A DNA stretch of 22,550 nt from Clostridiaceae bacterium UBA4839 (lineage in GTDB: Bacteria > Bacillota > Clostridia > Clostridiales > Caloramatoraceae). Below, one piece after another: positions 13,668-21,095 of the stretch. Numbering within the stretch: position 1 is the stretch's first letter; the number at the start of each line of letters is the position of its first letter. The stretch lies in NCBI GenBank assembly GCA_002400085.1, contig DHEX01000086.1, forward strand, positions 31,851 to 54,400. The letters run 5' to 3'. The notes under the pieces were generated by a model. The model worked only from the letters and a program-made list of their open reading frames with translations. It ran no database searches and was not told the DNA's origin. The translations under genes and the position numbers were made by a program.

Positions 13668-15251
13668 ATGGATAAAATCCCTGATCTTTTTAAAAAAGCT
13701 AAGGATAGTTGGAAAAATCTTAGTAAGGCAAAAAAAATAGCTATTATATTAATTTCATCAGTACTTATATTAACTTTAATAATACTTTCTTTTACATATA
13801 GAAAAACTGCATATACAACTTTGTTTTCGAACCTGGCACCTGAAGATTCGGCAAAAGTTGCTCAAAAACTTGATGATGATAAAGTCAAATACAAGGTTGA
13901 GGGAGATACAATACTTGTTCCTAAGGATAAAGTAGATAAGCTTAGGCTTTCAATATTGTCAAGCGATGTTATACCTCCGTCACATAAGGGTTTTGAATTA
14001 TTTGATAATACAAACAAATTTGGCGTTACAGATACTGAAGCTAAAGTAATGTATCAAAGGGCACTTTCAGGAGAACTTGCTAAAACTATAGAGAGTATTG
14101 ATGGAGTTGAGCATGCTACTGTTAATCTTGTTATGCCTGATGACAGTGTATTTGCAACAGAAAAAGAAAACGCCTCTGCATCGATTTTGGTAAAACTGAA
14201 AAATGGTGCTTCTCTTAATCAAGATCAAGTAAAAGCAATTATTGCACTTGTTTCAAGAGGAGTTAAAGACCTTCCAAAAGAAAATGTAGAAATAATCGAT
14301 CAAAATGGGAATTTATTAAGTGAGGATGTAAATGACAATAGTCAGGCTGGAGGAACAGTTTCTTCAGGGAAACAGCTTGAACAGGAAAAGGCATTTGAAA
14401 CGAGACTTCAAAACGATACAAAGGCAATGCTTGAGAAGATATTTGGTAAAGATAAGGTTGCAGTTAAAGTAAATGCAGACCTTGACTTTAATTCAAGGCA
14501 AACAACGACAATTAAATATGATCCTAAGAAGGTTGAAAGAAGTGTTCAAAAGAGCAGTGAAAGCACAAAAGATGCATCGGGGGCAGGTAATGCTAGTTCA
14601 AGTCCCGTAGATGATAATATGTCTACTCCTTCTCAGGATAATACTAATCAAAACTCAGAGACAACACGTACTGAGAATACAACAAACTATGAAATACCTG
14701 AGACAAAGGAAACAGTAATAGCTGCCCCAGGTGAGGTAAAAAGGATGACAGTTTCTGTAGTAATAGATGGGGCTTTAAATGAAAATGAAAAGGATTCAAT
14801 AAAAAATATTGTAGCCTCGGCCACAGGGTTTGATGAAAAAAGAGGAGATAATATTAATATAGAAAGTATGCTCTTTAATGATGAAGAACAAAAGAATAGA
14901 GAAAAACAAGCTAAGGATCAGCTTGCTGCAGAAGAAGCTTTACAAAGAAGAAAAAGGTATGCTGAATATGGCGGCATTGGTGCTGCTGCAGCTTTAGCAC
15001 TTATATTAATTTTATCTTCAAGAAGGAAAAAGAAAGAGCAGGAGGAACTTATGGCAGCAGAAGAACCTGCAGCTACTGCTATTGATGCTGTTGTTGGGAA
15101 TGAGCCACAAAAACCAGAAGTAGAGTATAAACCTGTACTTGAAGAAGAAGAACCTATGGATGTTGAAAAGGAAATTAAGGATTATGCAGAAAGAAAACCC
15201 GACCAAGTAGTAGAAGTAATTAAAACCTGGCTGGCTGAAGATGAGAGGTGA
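13668..15251 (+). CDS. fliF: Flagellar MS-ring protein FliF
   Basis: FliF forms the MS ring in the cytoplasmic membrane, on which rod, rotor and export gate are built. The 527-residue protein has a cytosolic start, a first membrane helix (about residues 24-44, IAIILISSVLILTLIILSF), a ring-building region (YTTLFSNLAPEDSAKVAQKLDDDKVKYKV; DTEAKVMYQRALSGELAKTIESIDGVEHATVNLVMP), a low-complexity Ser/Thr/Asn segment around 290-345, and a second membrane helix (about 435-451). The cytosolic tail ends DQVVEVIKTWLAEDER, the part that binds FliG, which is encoded 5 bp further on. Confidence 0.97.
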   Translation: MDKIPDLFKKAKDSWKNLSKAKKIAIILISSVLILTLIILSFTYRKTAYTTLFSNLAPEDSAKVAQKLDDDKVKYKVEGDTILVPKDKVDKLRLSILSSDVIPPSHKGFELFDNTNKFGVTDTEAKVMYQRALSGELAKTIESIDGVEHATVNLVMPDDSVFATEKENASASILVKLKNGASLNQDQVKAIIALVSRGVKDLPKENVEIIDQNGNLLSEDVNDNSQAGGTVSSGKQLEQEKAFETRLQNDTKAMLEKIFGKDKVAVKVNADLDFNSRQTTTIKYDPKKVERSVQKSSESTKDASGAGNASSSPVDDNMSTPSQDNTNQNSETTRTENTTNYEIPETKETVIAAPGEVKRMTVSVVIDGALNENEKDSIKNIVASATGFDEKRGDNINIESMLFNDEEQKNREKQAKDQLAAEEALQRRKRYAEYGGIGAAAALALILILSSRRKKKEQEELMAAEEPAATAIDAVVGNEPQKPEVEYKPVLEEEEPMDVEKEIKDYAERKPDQVVEVIKTWLAEDER

Positions 15252-15256
15252 TGTAG

Positions 15257-16276
15257 ATGGCAACAAGGGATAAAGAAAAACTAACAGGAATACAAAAAAC
15301 AGCAATTCTCTTTATAACATTAGGGCCTGATGCATCAGCTCCAATTTTAAAAAGATTACCAGATAATGATATTCAGCGTATTACTTTTGAAATTGCAAAC
15401 ATGCAAAAAATTAAAAAAGATCAAAGAGATGAGGTTCTTCAGGAATTTGTTGAGCTAAATAAGGCAAAGGATTATATAATGGAGGGCGGCTTTGAATATG
15501 CAAAAAATCTCCTTTCAAAAGCACTTGGAGCTCAAAAAGCTAAGGAGATAATAGAACAGGTTTCTGAAATAACCCAGCAGTATAGGCCCTTTGGAATTGC
15601 GCGAAAAGCTGATTCAGCACAGCTTTTAAATATAATTAAAAATGAACATCCTCAAGCTATTGCTTTAATACTTTGCTATCTTCAATCTGATAAAGCAGCC
15701 CAAATATTATCAGGGCTTCCTGAAGATATGCAGGCAGATGTAGCTATGAGAATTGCAACTATGTCCAATACATCTCAAATGGTTATAGAAGAGGTAGAAG
15801 GAATACTGCAGAAGAAGCTTTCAAACGTAGTAAGAAGTGATATTGGAACTATAGGAGGAGTTAAACCTCTTGTGGATATTTTAAATAATGTTGATAGAGG
15901 CACTGAAAAGAGTATATTGGATGAGCTTGATAGGAATGAACCTGAACTGGCAGAAAAGATAAGGTCAAATATGTTTATATTTGAGGATATAACAACTCTT
16001 GATAATACTTCAATACAAAGAGTCTTAAGAGAAGTGGATACAAGAGACTTAGCTTATGCACTTAAGGGTTCTTCAGAGGAAGTGGCAAATGCTGTTTATA
16101 CAAATATGTCAAAGAGAGCTGCACAGACACTAAAAGAGGATATAGAGTTCTTAGGTCCTGTAAGGCTTATTGATGTAGAAAAATCACAGCAAAATATTGT
16201 TTCAATTATAAGAAGGCTGGATGAAACCGGTGAGATTGTAGTAGCAAGAGGTGGTGAAGATGCACTCATCATATAA
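15257..16276 (+). CDS. fliG: Flagellar motor switch protein FliG
   Basis: FliG sits on the MS ring and converts stator force into rotation; its C-terminal domain carries the charged torque helix. The 339-residue protein has the N-terminal FliF-binding domain (GIQKTAILFITLGPDASAPILKRLPDNDIQRI), the EHPQ motif (residues 130-133, in NIIKNEHPQAIALILCYL), and the C-terminal domain including DTRDLAYALKGSSEEVANAVYTNMSKRAAQTLKEDIEFLGPVRL. GAGAGGTGATG overlapping the fliF stop is the ribosome binding site. The fliH start lies within its last codons. Confidence 0.97.
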   Translation: MATRDKEKLTGIQKTAILFITLGPDASAPILKRLPDNDIQRITFEIANMQKIKKDQRDEVLQEFVELNKAKDYIMEGGFEYAKNLLSKALGAQKAKEIIEQVSEITQQYRPFGIARKADSAQLLNIIKNEHPQAIALILCYLQSDKAAQILSGLPEDMQADVAMRIATMSNTSQMVIEEVEGILQKKLSNVVRSDIGTIGGVKPLVDILNNVDRGTEKSILDELDRNEPELAEKIRSNMFIFEDITTLDNTSIQRVLREVDTRDLAYALKGSSEEVANAVYTNMSKRAAQTLKEDIEFLGPVRLIDVEKSQQNIVSIIRRLDETGEIVVARGGEDALII

Positions 16277-17066
16277 TATTGTGAAATCTGCAGTAATAGA
16301 TGAAAGTAAAGTTATTTCACCTCCTAAAATTGAAGAGGTGTTAGAAAAAAGAAAGCAGTTAGAGATAAAAATTGATGAGGATAATGAAAATATAAAGAAT
16401 AAAGAAAATATAAATGAAATTAAAAATACTTCAAGTAAATTAGTTGAGGATGCAAAAGCTAAGGCTCATAAGATTTTAACGGATGCAGAAATTAAAAGTA
16501 AAGAAATAATTAATAAGGCACAAAATGATTCTGAGAAAATTAAGAAGGAAGCAAATGAAAACGGATATCAGGAAGGGTACAAAAAAGGCTATAGTGAGGG
16601 CTATGAACATGGAATAAATGAGGCAAAAGAAGAGGCAGCAGAAATTAGAAATGAAGCAGATGAGTACATAAAAGGCGTCCAAAATGAAATAAACTTATAT
16701 ATAAAGGATAATAAAGAAAATATCATTAAGCTAGCAGTAAAAATTGCTGAACATATATTAAATACAGAGCTTACTTTAAATAATGAAGCAATTTATAAAA
16801 TTGCAGAAAAGGTTGTAGCTTCAGCTACAGATAAAAAGCAAGTTATTCTTAAAGTAAATCCTTCTGATTTTAATATAGTAAAAAATAGAAAGCAGGAGCT
16901 TTCCATTTATGTTGAAGATGTAAATAATATTATAGTTGTGGCAGATCCAACTGTTAATAAAGGAAGCGTTAAAGCTGAAACTCCTTCTGGATTTATAGAT
17001 GGGGATATAAATGAACAGCTTGATATAATATTTAGAAAACTGGTTGATGAAAATGGCAGTGATTGA
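16260..17066 (+). CDS. fliH: Flagellar export regulator FliH
   Basis: FliH is the peripheral-stalk-like partner that binds the export ATPase FliI and targets it to the C ring. The protein has a short N-terminal segment (MHSSYNIVKSAVI), a long charged coiled coil with small-residue GxxxG-type repeats (GYQEGYKKGYSEGYEHGINEA, about residues 102-122), and the C-terminal FliH domain (NIIKLAVKIAEHILNTELTLN; VILKVNPSDF; VVADPTVNKGSVKAETPSGFIDGDINEQL). I chose ATG 16260 over GTG 16251/16254 because GAGGTGG (16248-16254) then lies 5 bp upstream and the common MxxSYNIIK start is kept; this gives 268 residues and a 17-bp overlap with fliG. Confidence 0.93.
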   Translation: MHSSYNIVKSAVIDESKVISPPKIEEVLEKRKQLEIKIDEDNENIKNKENINEIKNTSSKLVEDAKAKAHKILTDAEIKSKEIINKAQNDSEKIKKEANENGYQEGYKKGYSEGYEHGINEAKEEAAEIRNEADEYIKGVQNEINLYIKDNKENIIKLAVKIAEHILNTELTLNNEAIYKIAEKVVASATDKKQVILKVNPSDFNIVKNRKQELSIYVEDVNNIIVVADPTVNKGSVKAETPSGFIDGDINEQLDIIFRKLVDENGSD

Positions 17067-18372
17067 TTTAGATTTTGAAAAACTTATTAATAAGGTAGAT
17101 AAAATAAACACAATAAAATTAACTGGAAAAGTAAAAAAGGTTGTAGGGCTTACTATAGAAGTAGAAGGTATAAAGGCATTTGTAGGGGAGCTTTGCAAAA
17201 TATTTGTTGAAGATGATAAGGTGGTTTTAGCTGAGGTAGTTGGTTTTGAAAATAATGGAGTTCTTTTAATGCCCCTTGGAGTGCTTACTGGTGTTGCCCC
17301 AGGTTCACGGGTTGAAGCAACGGGTAAAACTTTAAATGTAAAGGTGGGCATGGGCCTTTTAGGGAAGGTCCTTGATGGTATTGGAAGGCCAATGGATCAT
17401 TCCGAAATTATTGCTGAAGATGAATATCCCCTTGATAATAATCCCCCTGATCCTCTTTCAAGGAGAAGAATAAAAAAAGCTATGCCAACAGGCATAAGAG
17501 CAATTGATGGATTTTTAACCTGTGGAGAAGGACAAAGAATTGGCATTTTTTCAGGGAGCGGAGTTGGAAAAAGCACGCTTTTGGGAATGATTTCAAGATA
17601 TAGTGATGCTGATGTCAATGTAATTGGACTTATTGGTGAAAGAGGAAGAGAGGTTAAAGATTTTATTGAAAAGGATTTGGGAGAGGAAGGCTTAAAAAAA
17701 TCTGTAGTAGTTGTTGCAACATCTGATCAGCCGCCTCTTTTAAGGCTTAAAGGTGCTTTTACAGCCACAGCAATTGCAGAATATTTTAGGGACAAGGGTT
17801 TAAATGTTATGCTTATGATGGACTCTGTTACAAGGTTTGCTATGGCTCAAAGAGAGATAGGACTTACAATTGGAGAACCACCTGCTACAAAGGGCTACAC
17901 TCCTTCAGTATTTGCAATGCTTCCAAGGCTTATGGAAAGGTCGGGGACATCGGATAAGGGTTCTATTACTGCTTTTTATACTGTACTTGTTGATGGAGAC
18001 GATATGAATGAGCCTATTGCTGATGCTGTAAGAGGTATTCTTGATGGTCACATAGTATTATCAAGAAAGTTAGCAGCTCAAAACCATTATCCTGCTATTG
18101 ATGTGCTTTCAAGTATATCAAGATTAATGCCGGAGGTAGGGGATAAAAAGGCAATTGATAAGGCAGGGGAATTAAGAGATGTAATGGCTACATATAAGGA
18201 ATCAGAAGACTTAATAAATATAGGGGCATATCAAAACGGGAGCAATAAAAAAATAGATAAATCTATTGCTTTAATTGATGATGTAAATTCATTTTTAAAA
18301 CAAGGGATGAATGAACACAGCAGTTTCAATGAGACCATGGAAAAGCTCTTAGCAATTGGTGGTGAGGGTTAA
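17047..18372 (+). CDS. fliI: Flagellum-specific export ATPase FliI
   Basis: FliI is the hexameric ATPase of flagellar type III export, related to F1-ATPase beta. Counting from ATG 17047, the Walker A motif GSGVGKST is at 170-177, the IGERGREVKDFI block at 196-207, and the Walker B strand VMLMMDSVTRFAMAQREIG at 254-272; GEPPATKGYTPSVFAMLPRLMERSG follows. Length of 441 residues is standard. The start is uncertain: TTG 17044, ATG 17047 and ATG 17053 are all in frame and none has a strong ribosome binding site, so translation is probably coupled to fliH, whose end it overlaps. Confidence 0.96.
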   Translation: MKMAVIDLDFEKLINKVDKINTIKLTGKVKKVVGLTIEVEGIKAFVGELCKIFVEDDKVVLAEVVGFENNGVLLMPLGVLTGVAPGSRVEATGKTLNVKVGMGLLGKVLDGIGRPMDHSEIIAEDEYPLDNNPPDPLSRRRIKKAMPTGIRAIDGFLTCGEGQRIGIFSGSGVGKSTLLGMISRYSDADVNVIGLIGERGREVKDFIEKDLGEEGLKKSVVVVATSDQPPLLRLKGAFTATAIAEYFRDKGLNVMLMMDSVTRFAMAQREIGLTIGEPPATKGYTPSVFAMLPRLMERSGTSDKGSITAFYTVLVDGDDMNEPIADAVRGILDGHIVLSRKLAAQNHYPAIDVLSSISRLMPEVGDKKAIDKAGELRDVMATYKESEDLINIGAYQNGSNKKIDKSIALIDDVNSFLKQGMNEHSSFNETMEKLLAIGGEG

Positions 18373-18375
18373 TAA

Positions 18376-18804
18376 ATGAAGAAGTTTGTTTTTAAACTTC
18401 AAAAGGTTTTAGATTACAGGTTTGAAATAGAAGAAAAGAAAAAAGATGAATTTGCAAAAGCACAAAAAAAACTTTTATCTGAAAAAAACAAGCTTGAAAG
18501 CTTAATTGAGCGTAAAAAAAGTGCTGTGGAAGATAAAAGCAATTATAAATCAAAATTGGATTATCAGCTGCTTTTAAACTATATAGATTTTATGGATGAT
18601 AAAATAGAAAATCAAATGGCTGAAATTAAAAAGGCAGAGGATGAACTTGCGATAAAAAAGGATGAGCTTACAAAATCCACAGCAGATAGAAAAGTTATTG
18701 AGAAGTTAAAAGAAAAGGCAAAGGATGAGTTTAATTTAGAAGTTGGACAAAAAGAGCAAAAGTTAAATGATGGTTTTGCCTTATTTTCATATGTAAGAAA
18801 GTAA
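18376..18804 (+). CDS. fliJ: Flagellar export protein FliJ
   Basis: FliJ is the coiled-coil stalk protein, comparable to the gamma subunit of F1, that activates the FliI hexamer and links it to the export gate. The 142-residue protein starts MKKFVFKLQKVLDYRFEIEEKKKDEFAKAQ, the family signature, and is one long charged two-helix coiled coil with a break near residue 50. GGTGAGGG in the fliI end is the ribosome binding site; only three bases (TAA) separate the two genes. Downstream comes the repeat-bearing gap before fliK. Confidence 0.93.
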   Translation: MKKFVFKLQKVLDYRFEIEEKKKDEFAKAQKKLLSEKNKLESLIERKKSAVEDKSNYKSKLDYQLLLNYIDFMDDKIENQMAEIKKAEDELAIKKDELTKSTADRKVIEKLKEKAKDEFNLEVGQKEQKLNDGFALFSYVRK

Positions 18805-18820
18805 TGCCCAGGGACGGAGT

Positions 18821-18868
18821 ATCTGTAATACCCCGACTAAGGCGGGGTATTACAGATGGCAGCCAGCA
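18821..18868. repeat. Palindromic intergenic repeat, copy 2 (strong hairpin)
   Basis: ATCTGTAATACCCCG (18821-18835) and CGGGGTATTACAGAT (18843-18857) are perfect 15-bp arms around ACTAAGG, followed by GGCAGCCAGCA. GGGGTATTACAGATGGCAGCCA closely resembles the right half of copy 1 (9491-9512), and the CTAAG loop is shared by all three copies. It lies inside the operon, 16 bp after the fliJ stop, and has no T-run, so it is not a classical terminator. Confidence 0.75.
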
Positions 18869-18896
18869 GAACCGATCCATGGATGCAGCAGCCGTT

Positions 18897-18944
18897 AATC
18901 CCTGCCTAAGTAAGGCGAATTGGGGTTTGCGGATGGCAAGCCAT
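18897..18944. repeat. Palindromic intergenic repeat, copy 3 (degenerate)
   Basis: AATCCC (18897-18902) can face GGGGTT (18922-18927) with one G-T pair; between them GCCTAAGTAAGGC is a small stem with the CTAAG loop. The element ends in ATGGCAAGCCAT (18933-18944), a 5-bp inverted repeat that matches the ATGGTAGCCAT end of copy 1. A 10-bp palindrome ATCCATGGAT (18875-18884) lies between copies 2 and 3. Together copies 2 and 3 fill the whole 175-bp fliJ-fliK gap. Confidence 0.55.
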
Positions 18945-18979
18945 TGAATAACAAATGAGAAGTGAAGGGAGGTGAAAAA

Positions 18980-20242
18980 ATGAAGGTAGAAAGTATCAAT
19001 GTGGAAATTCCTGAAAAAAAGGCAGCGGGAAGTGCAAATGGAAGTGAAGGAATTGATTTTTCACAGCTTTTATCAGCTTTAATAGCAGGTATAGTTCCAC
19101 TTTCAAACAACATGGATCCTGAAGGGTTAACTGATGCAAAAACTTCAGGCAGTGAGCTTTTAAATCTTGACGCAATGGCACCTGCATGCAAGGATGCTAA
19201 AAATTTAAATGAATTAAGCAGGATAGAGAATTCCCCTTTAAAAGCTGATGGACAGGGCTTAGCTGAAATTCTAAATTCTATTAAGGAGCAGGCTAAAAAT
19301 ATTGAATCTCAAAAGCTGCCTGATAATCCCCAGCTAAACGATGAACTAAGCAAGCTATTAGATAATAATGTTCAGCTAAATAGTGAATTAAGCAAGTTAT
19401 TATCTGATAATCCCCAGCTGAATGATGAACTAAGCAAGTTATTATCTGATAATCCTCAGCTGAATAATAAATTAAGCAAGCTATTAGATGATAATGTTCA
19501 GTTAAATGATGAATTAGGCAAATTAGCAGATAATGTTAAGCCGGATGGGAAAATAACTAAAGATAATTTAAAGCAGATGATTGATACTTTAGTTAAAAAT
19601 GAAGGCGGGGATAATTCAGGTAAAAAAGAGGATTTAAATTTAAAAATTGATAACGAAAAGGTTAAACCTGAAACGCTGAATGAAGAAAAAGGATTTAATA
19701 ACAAATTTATTAAAATTGATGGCGAACCAGAGTTAAAAGAGGAAGTTATAATGCCTGTTAGCTCGGAAATGCCTCAAACTAAAATACAAGAAAATGAGAT
19801 AAGTTTGCCAAATATAGAAGATGATAAGAATACAGCTTTTATAAAGAAACCATCAGATTTAGTAGATTTGACAGTGACCAAATTTAAATCTTTAAGGCTT
19901 CCTGAATATACAGAGCTTAGAGTTAAATTAAAGCCTGAGTCCCTTGGAGAAATAACTGTAAAGCTTGTACTTGAAAAAGGTCATATAAACGGCAGCATAT
20001 TAGCAAGCAGGCCTGAAGTTGCTGAAACTTTACAAAACAGCACTGATGATATTCTTGACAAGCTTAAGGAAAGCAATATCTTTTTAAATCATTTATCTGT
20101 AAATGTTAATAGCGACAATCATGATCAAAGTAATGGAAGACAGTTTGAAAGATTCAAGGGGAATAGAAGCAAGACGGGAATAAAAAGCTTTGAAGAGATG
20201 GTAGAAAGCCAAACAAATGATGAATTTAATATAATTGCATAG
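18980..20242 (+). CDS. fliK: Hook-length control protein FliK with internal tandem repeats
   Basis: FliK is exported during hook growth, measures hook length and switches the export gate from hook to filament substrates. The 420-residue protein has a poorly conserved, mostly polar N-terminal ruler region and the C-terminal switch domain (about residues 300-375: LRVKLKPESLGEITVKLVLEKGHINGSI is diagnostic). Residues 115-183 hold five units of a 14-residue repeat, LNDELSKL-centred. I chose ATG 18980, 4 bp after GGGAGGTG (18968-18975); the earlier GTG 18962 would lie upstream of that ribosome binding site. It is separated from fliJ by two palindromic repeats, at the position where Bacillus has ylxF. 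Confidence 0.9.
   Translation: MKVESINVEIPEKKAAGSANGSEGIDFSQLLSALIAGIVPLSNNMDPEGLTDAKTSGSELLNLDAMAPACKDAKNLNELSRIENSPLKADGQGLAEILNSIKEQAKNIESQKLPDNPQLNDELSKLLDNNVQLNSELSKLLSDNPQLNDELSKLLSDNPQLNNKLSKLLDDNVQLNDELGKLADNVKPDGKITKDNLKQMIDTLVKNEGGDNSGKKEDLNLKIDNEKVKPETLNEEKGFNNKFIKIDGEPELKEEVIMPVSSEMPQTKIQENEISLPNIEDDKNTAFIKKPSDLVDLTVTKFKSLRLPEYTELRVKLKPESLGEITVKLVLEKGHINGSILASRPEVAETLQNSTDDILDKLKESNIFLNHLSVNVNSDNHDQSNGRQFERFKGNRSKTGIKSFEEMVESQTNDEFNIIA
19322..19528 (+). repeat. 42-bp in-frame tandem repeat within fliK (about 4.9 units)
   Basis: Units at 19322-19363, 19364-19405, 19406-19447, 19448-19489 and 19490-19528 (39 bp, last one short) encode DNPQLNDELSKLLD, NNVQLNSELSKLLS, DNPQLNDELSKLLS, DNPQLNNKLSKLLD and DNVQLNDELGKLA. 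Units 2/3 and 3/4 are most alike at the DNA level, so the array is probably recent or kept similar by recombination. The heptad-like spacing suggests helix. Confidence 0.93.
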
Positions 20243-20253
20243 GAGGTATTAAA

Positions 20254-20712
20254 GTGGATGTTGATAAGGTAGCTAGTTACCAACCAAATGTACAGGTTTC
20301 CAATACTAATACTAAAAATAACACAACTGATAAGGATATGTTTTTAAAAATACTTGCGGCAGAACTTGCCAATCCTGATCCATTAAATGCACAGGATAAT
20401 ACTCAGTATATTTCACAGCTTGCTCAGTTTTCATCCTTAGAGCAGGCACAAAACTTAAGTGTTTCAATGGGAAAGCTTCTTCAATCACAGCAAATTAATG
20501 AAGGCTCAGCGCTCATTGGAAGAAAGGCTGAATTTAACGTTGGAAATGGCAAGTATGTTGGTGATACTGTAAGATGCGTTAGGGTTGCTGAGGGAGATGT
20601 ATATTTAGAGTGTGATAATGGTAATTACAAAATTGATCAAGTAGCAGGTGTAGGTGATATTGAAAATGATTCAAAAGGTGGACAATCTTCAGAAAAACCA
20701 GAGACAGTATAA
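20254..20712 (+). CDS. flgD: Flagellar hook scaffold (cap) protein FlgD
   Basis: FlgD caps the growing hook and promotes FlgE assembly. The 152-residue protein, short for the family, contains the conserved N-terminal block DKDMFLKILAAELANPDPLNAQDNTQYISQLAQFSSLEQAQNLS (about residues 26-69), then a reduced C-terminal beta region (ALIGRKAEFNVGNGKYVGDTVRCVRVAEGDVYLECDNGNYKI). The start is GTG 20254 with AGGAGGT 6 bp upstream. The last 47 bases overlap the next gene, in another frame. Confidence 0.93.
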   Translation: MDVDKVASYQPNVQVSNTNTKNNTTDKDMFLKILAAELANPDPLNAQDNTQYISQLAQFSSLEQAQNLSVSMGKLLQSQQINEGSALIGRKAEFNVGNGKYVGDTVRCVRVAEGDVYLECDNGNYKIDQVAGVGDIENDSKGGQSSEKPETV

Positions 20713-21031
20713 TGCTGGAAGTAGAATAAATGGGACATTAGAGTTTAATAGAGTACTTCAAAATGTTCAAAAGAGCAATGAGCTTAAAATGTCAGCTCAT
20801 GCTGAAAACAGATTAAAAGAAAGAAATATTAACTTAACTCAAGCAGACATTAAAAATATTAATGAAGCTGCAGAAAAAATTAGAAACAAGGGCGGAAGAG
20901 AAGCTTTAATTTTATATAAGGATATTGCCTTTGTTGCAAGTATTAGAAATAATACAATTATAACTGCTGTGGACAGCAGTAATTTAAAGGAAAATGTTTT
21001 TACAAACATTGATAGTGCAGTGATAATATAA
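20666..21031 (+). CDS. Conserved flagellar operon protein of the TIGR02530 type
   Basis: This 121-residue protein of unknown function lies between flgD and flgE, the standard place of the family annotated simply as a flagellar operon protein in Firmicutes. Recognisable stretches are FNRVLQNVQKSNELKMSAHAENRLKERNINLTQADIKNINEAAEKIRNKGGREALILYKDIAFVASIRNNTIITAV, with the conserved SxHAxxRLxxRNI core and a C-terminal strand pair. No signal or membrane segment is seen. I chose ATG 20666, which has AGGTGAT 7 bp upstream, over GTG 20654; it overlaps flgD by 47 bp, so translation is probably coupled. Confidence 0.82.
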   Translation: MIQKVDNLQKNQRQYNAGSRINGTLEFNRVLQNVQKSNELKMSAHAENRLKERNINLTQADIKNINEAAEKIRNKGGREALILYKDIAFVASIRNNTIITAVDSSNLKENVFTNIDSAVII

Positions 21032-21050
21032 GCCGGACCTTAGGGAGGCT

Positions 21051-21078
21051 TTTACCGTGGAATGAAGGAAACGGTAAA
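21051..21078 (+). promoter_or_regulatory. Hairpin in the flgE leader
   Basis: TTTACCGT (21051-21058) and ACGGTAAA (21071-21078) pair perfectly over 8 bp; the 12-base loop GGAATGAAGGAA holds two GGA triplets. It ends 4 bp before the flgE ribosome binding site AAAGGAGGG. There is no U-run. The loop content would suit CsrA, but this is speculative. Confidence 0.45.
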
Positions 21079-21095
21079 TTAAAGGAGGGTATTAA

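Noticed and set aside
16821..17351. Antisense ORF (176 aa) opposite fliH-fliI
   Set aside because: It spans the junction of two certain genes on the other strand and has the composition of a shadow frame; no family features are seen.
18962..18979. GTG 18962 as the fliK start
   Set aside because: The frame passes through the GGGAGGTG ribosome binding site itself; ATG 18980 is correctly spaced from it.
18895..19191. Antisense ORF (98 aa) over the fliK start and repeat copy 3
   Set aside because: It runs opposite to the operon through a palindromic repeat and the fliK N-terminus, with no recognisable domain or promoter.
19322..19528. CRISPR-like array
   Set aside because: The 42-bp units are contiguous without spacers and encode in-frame 14-residue repeats in fliK.
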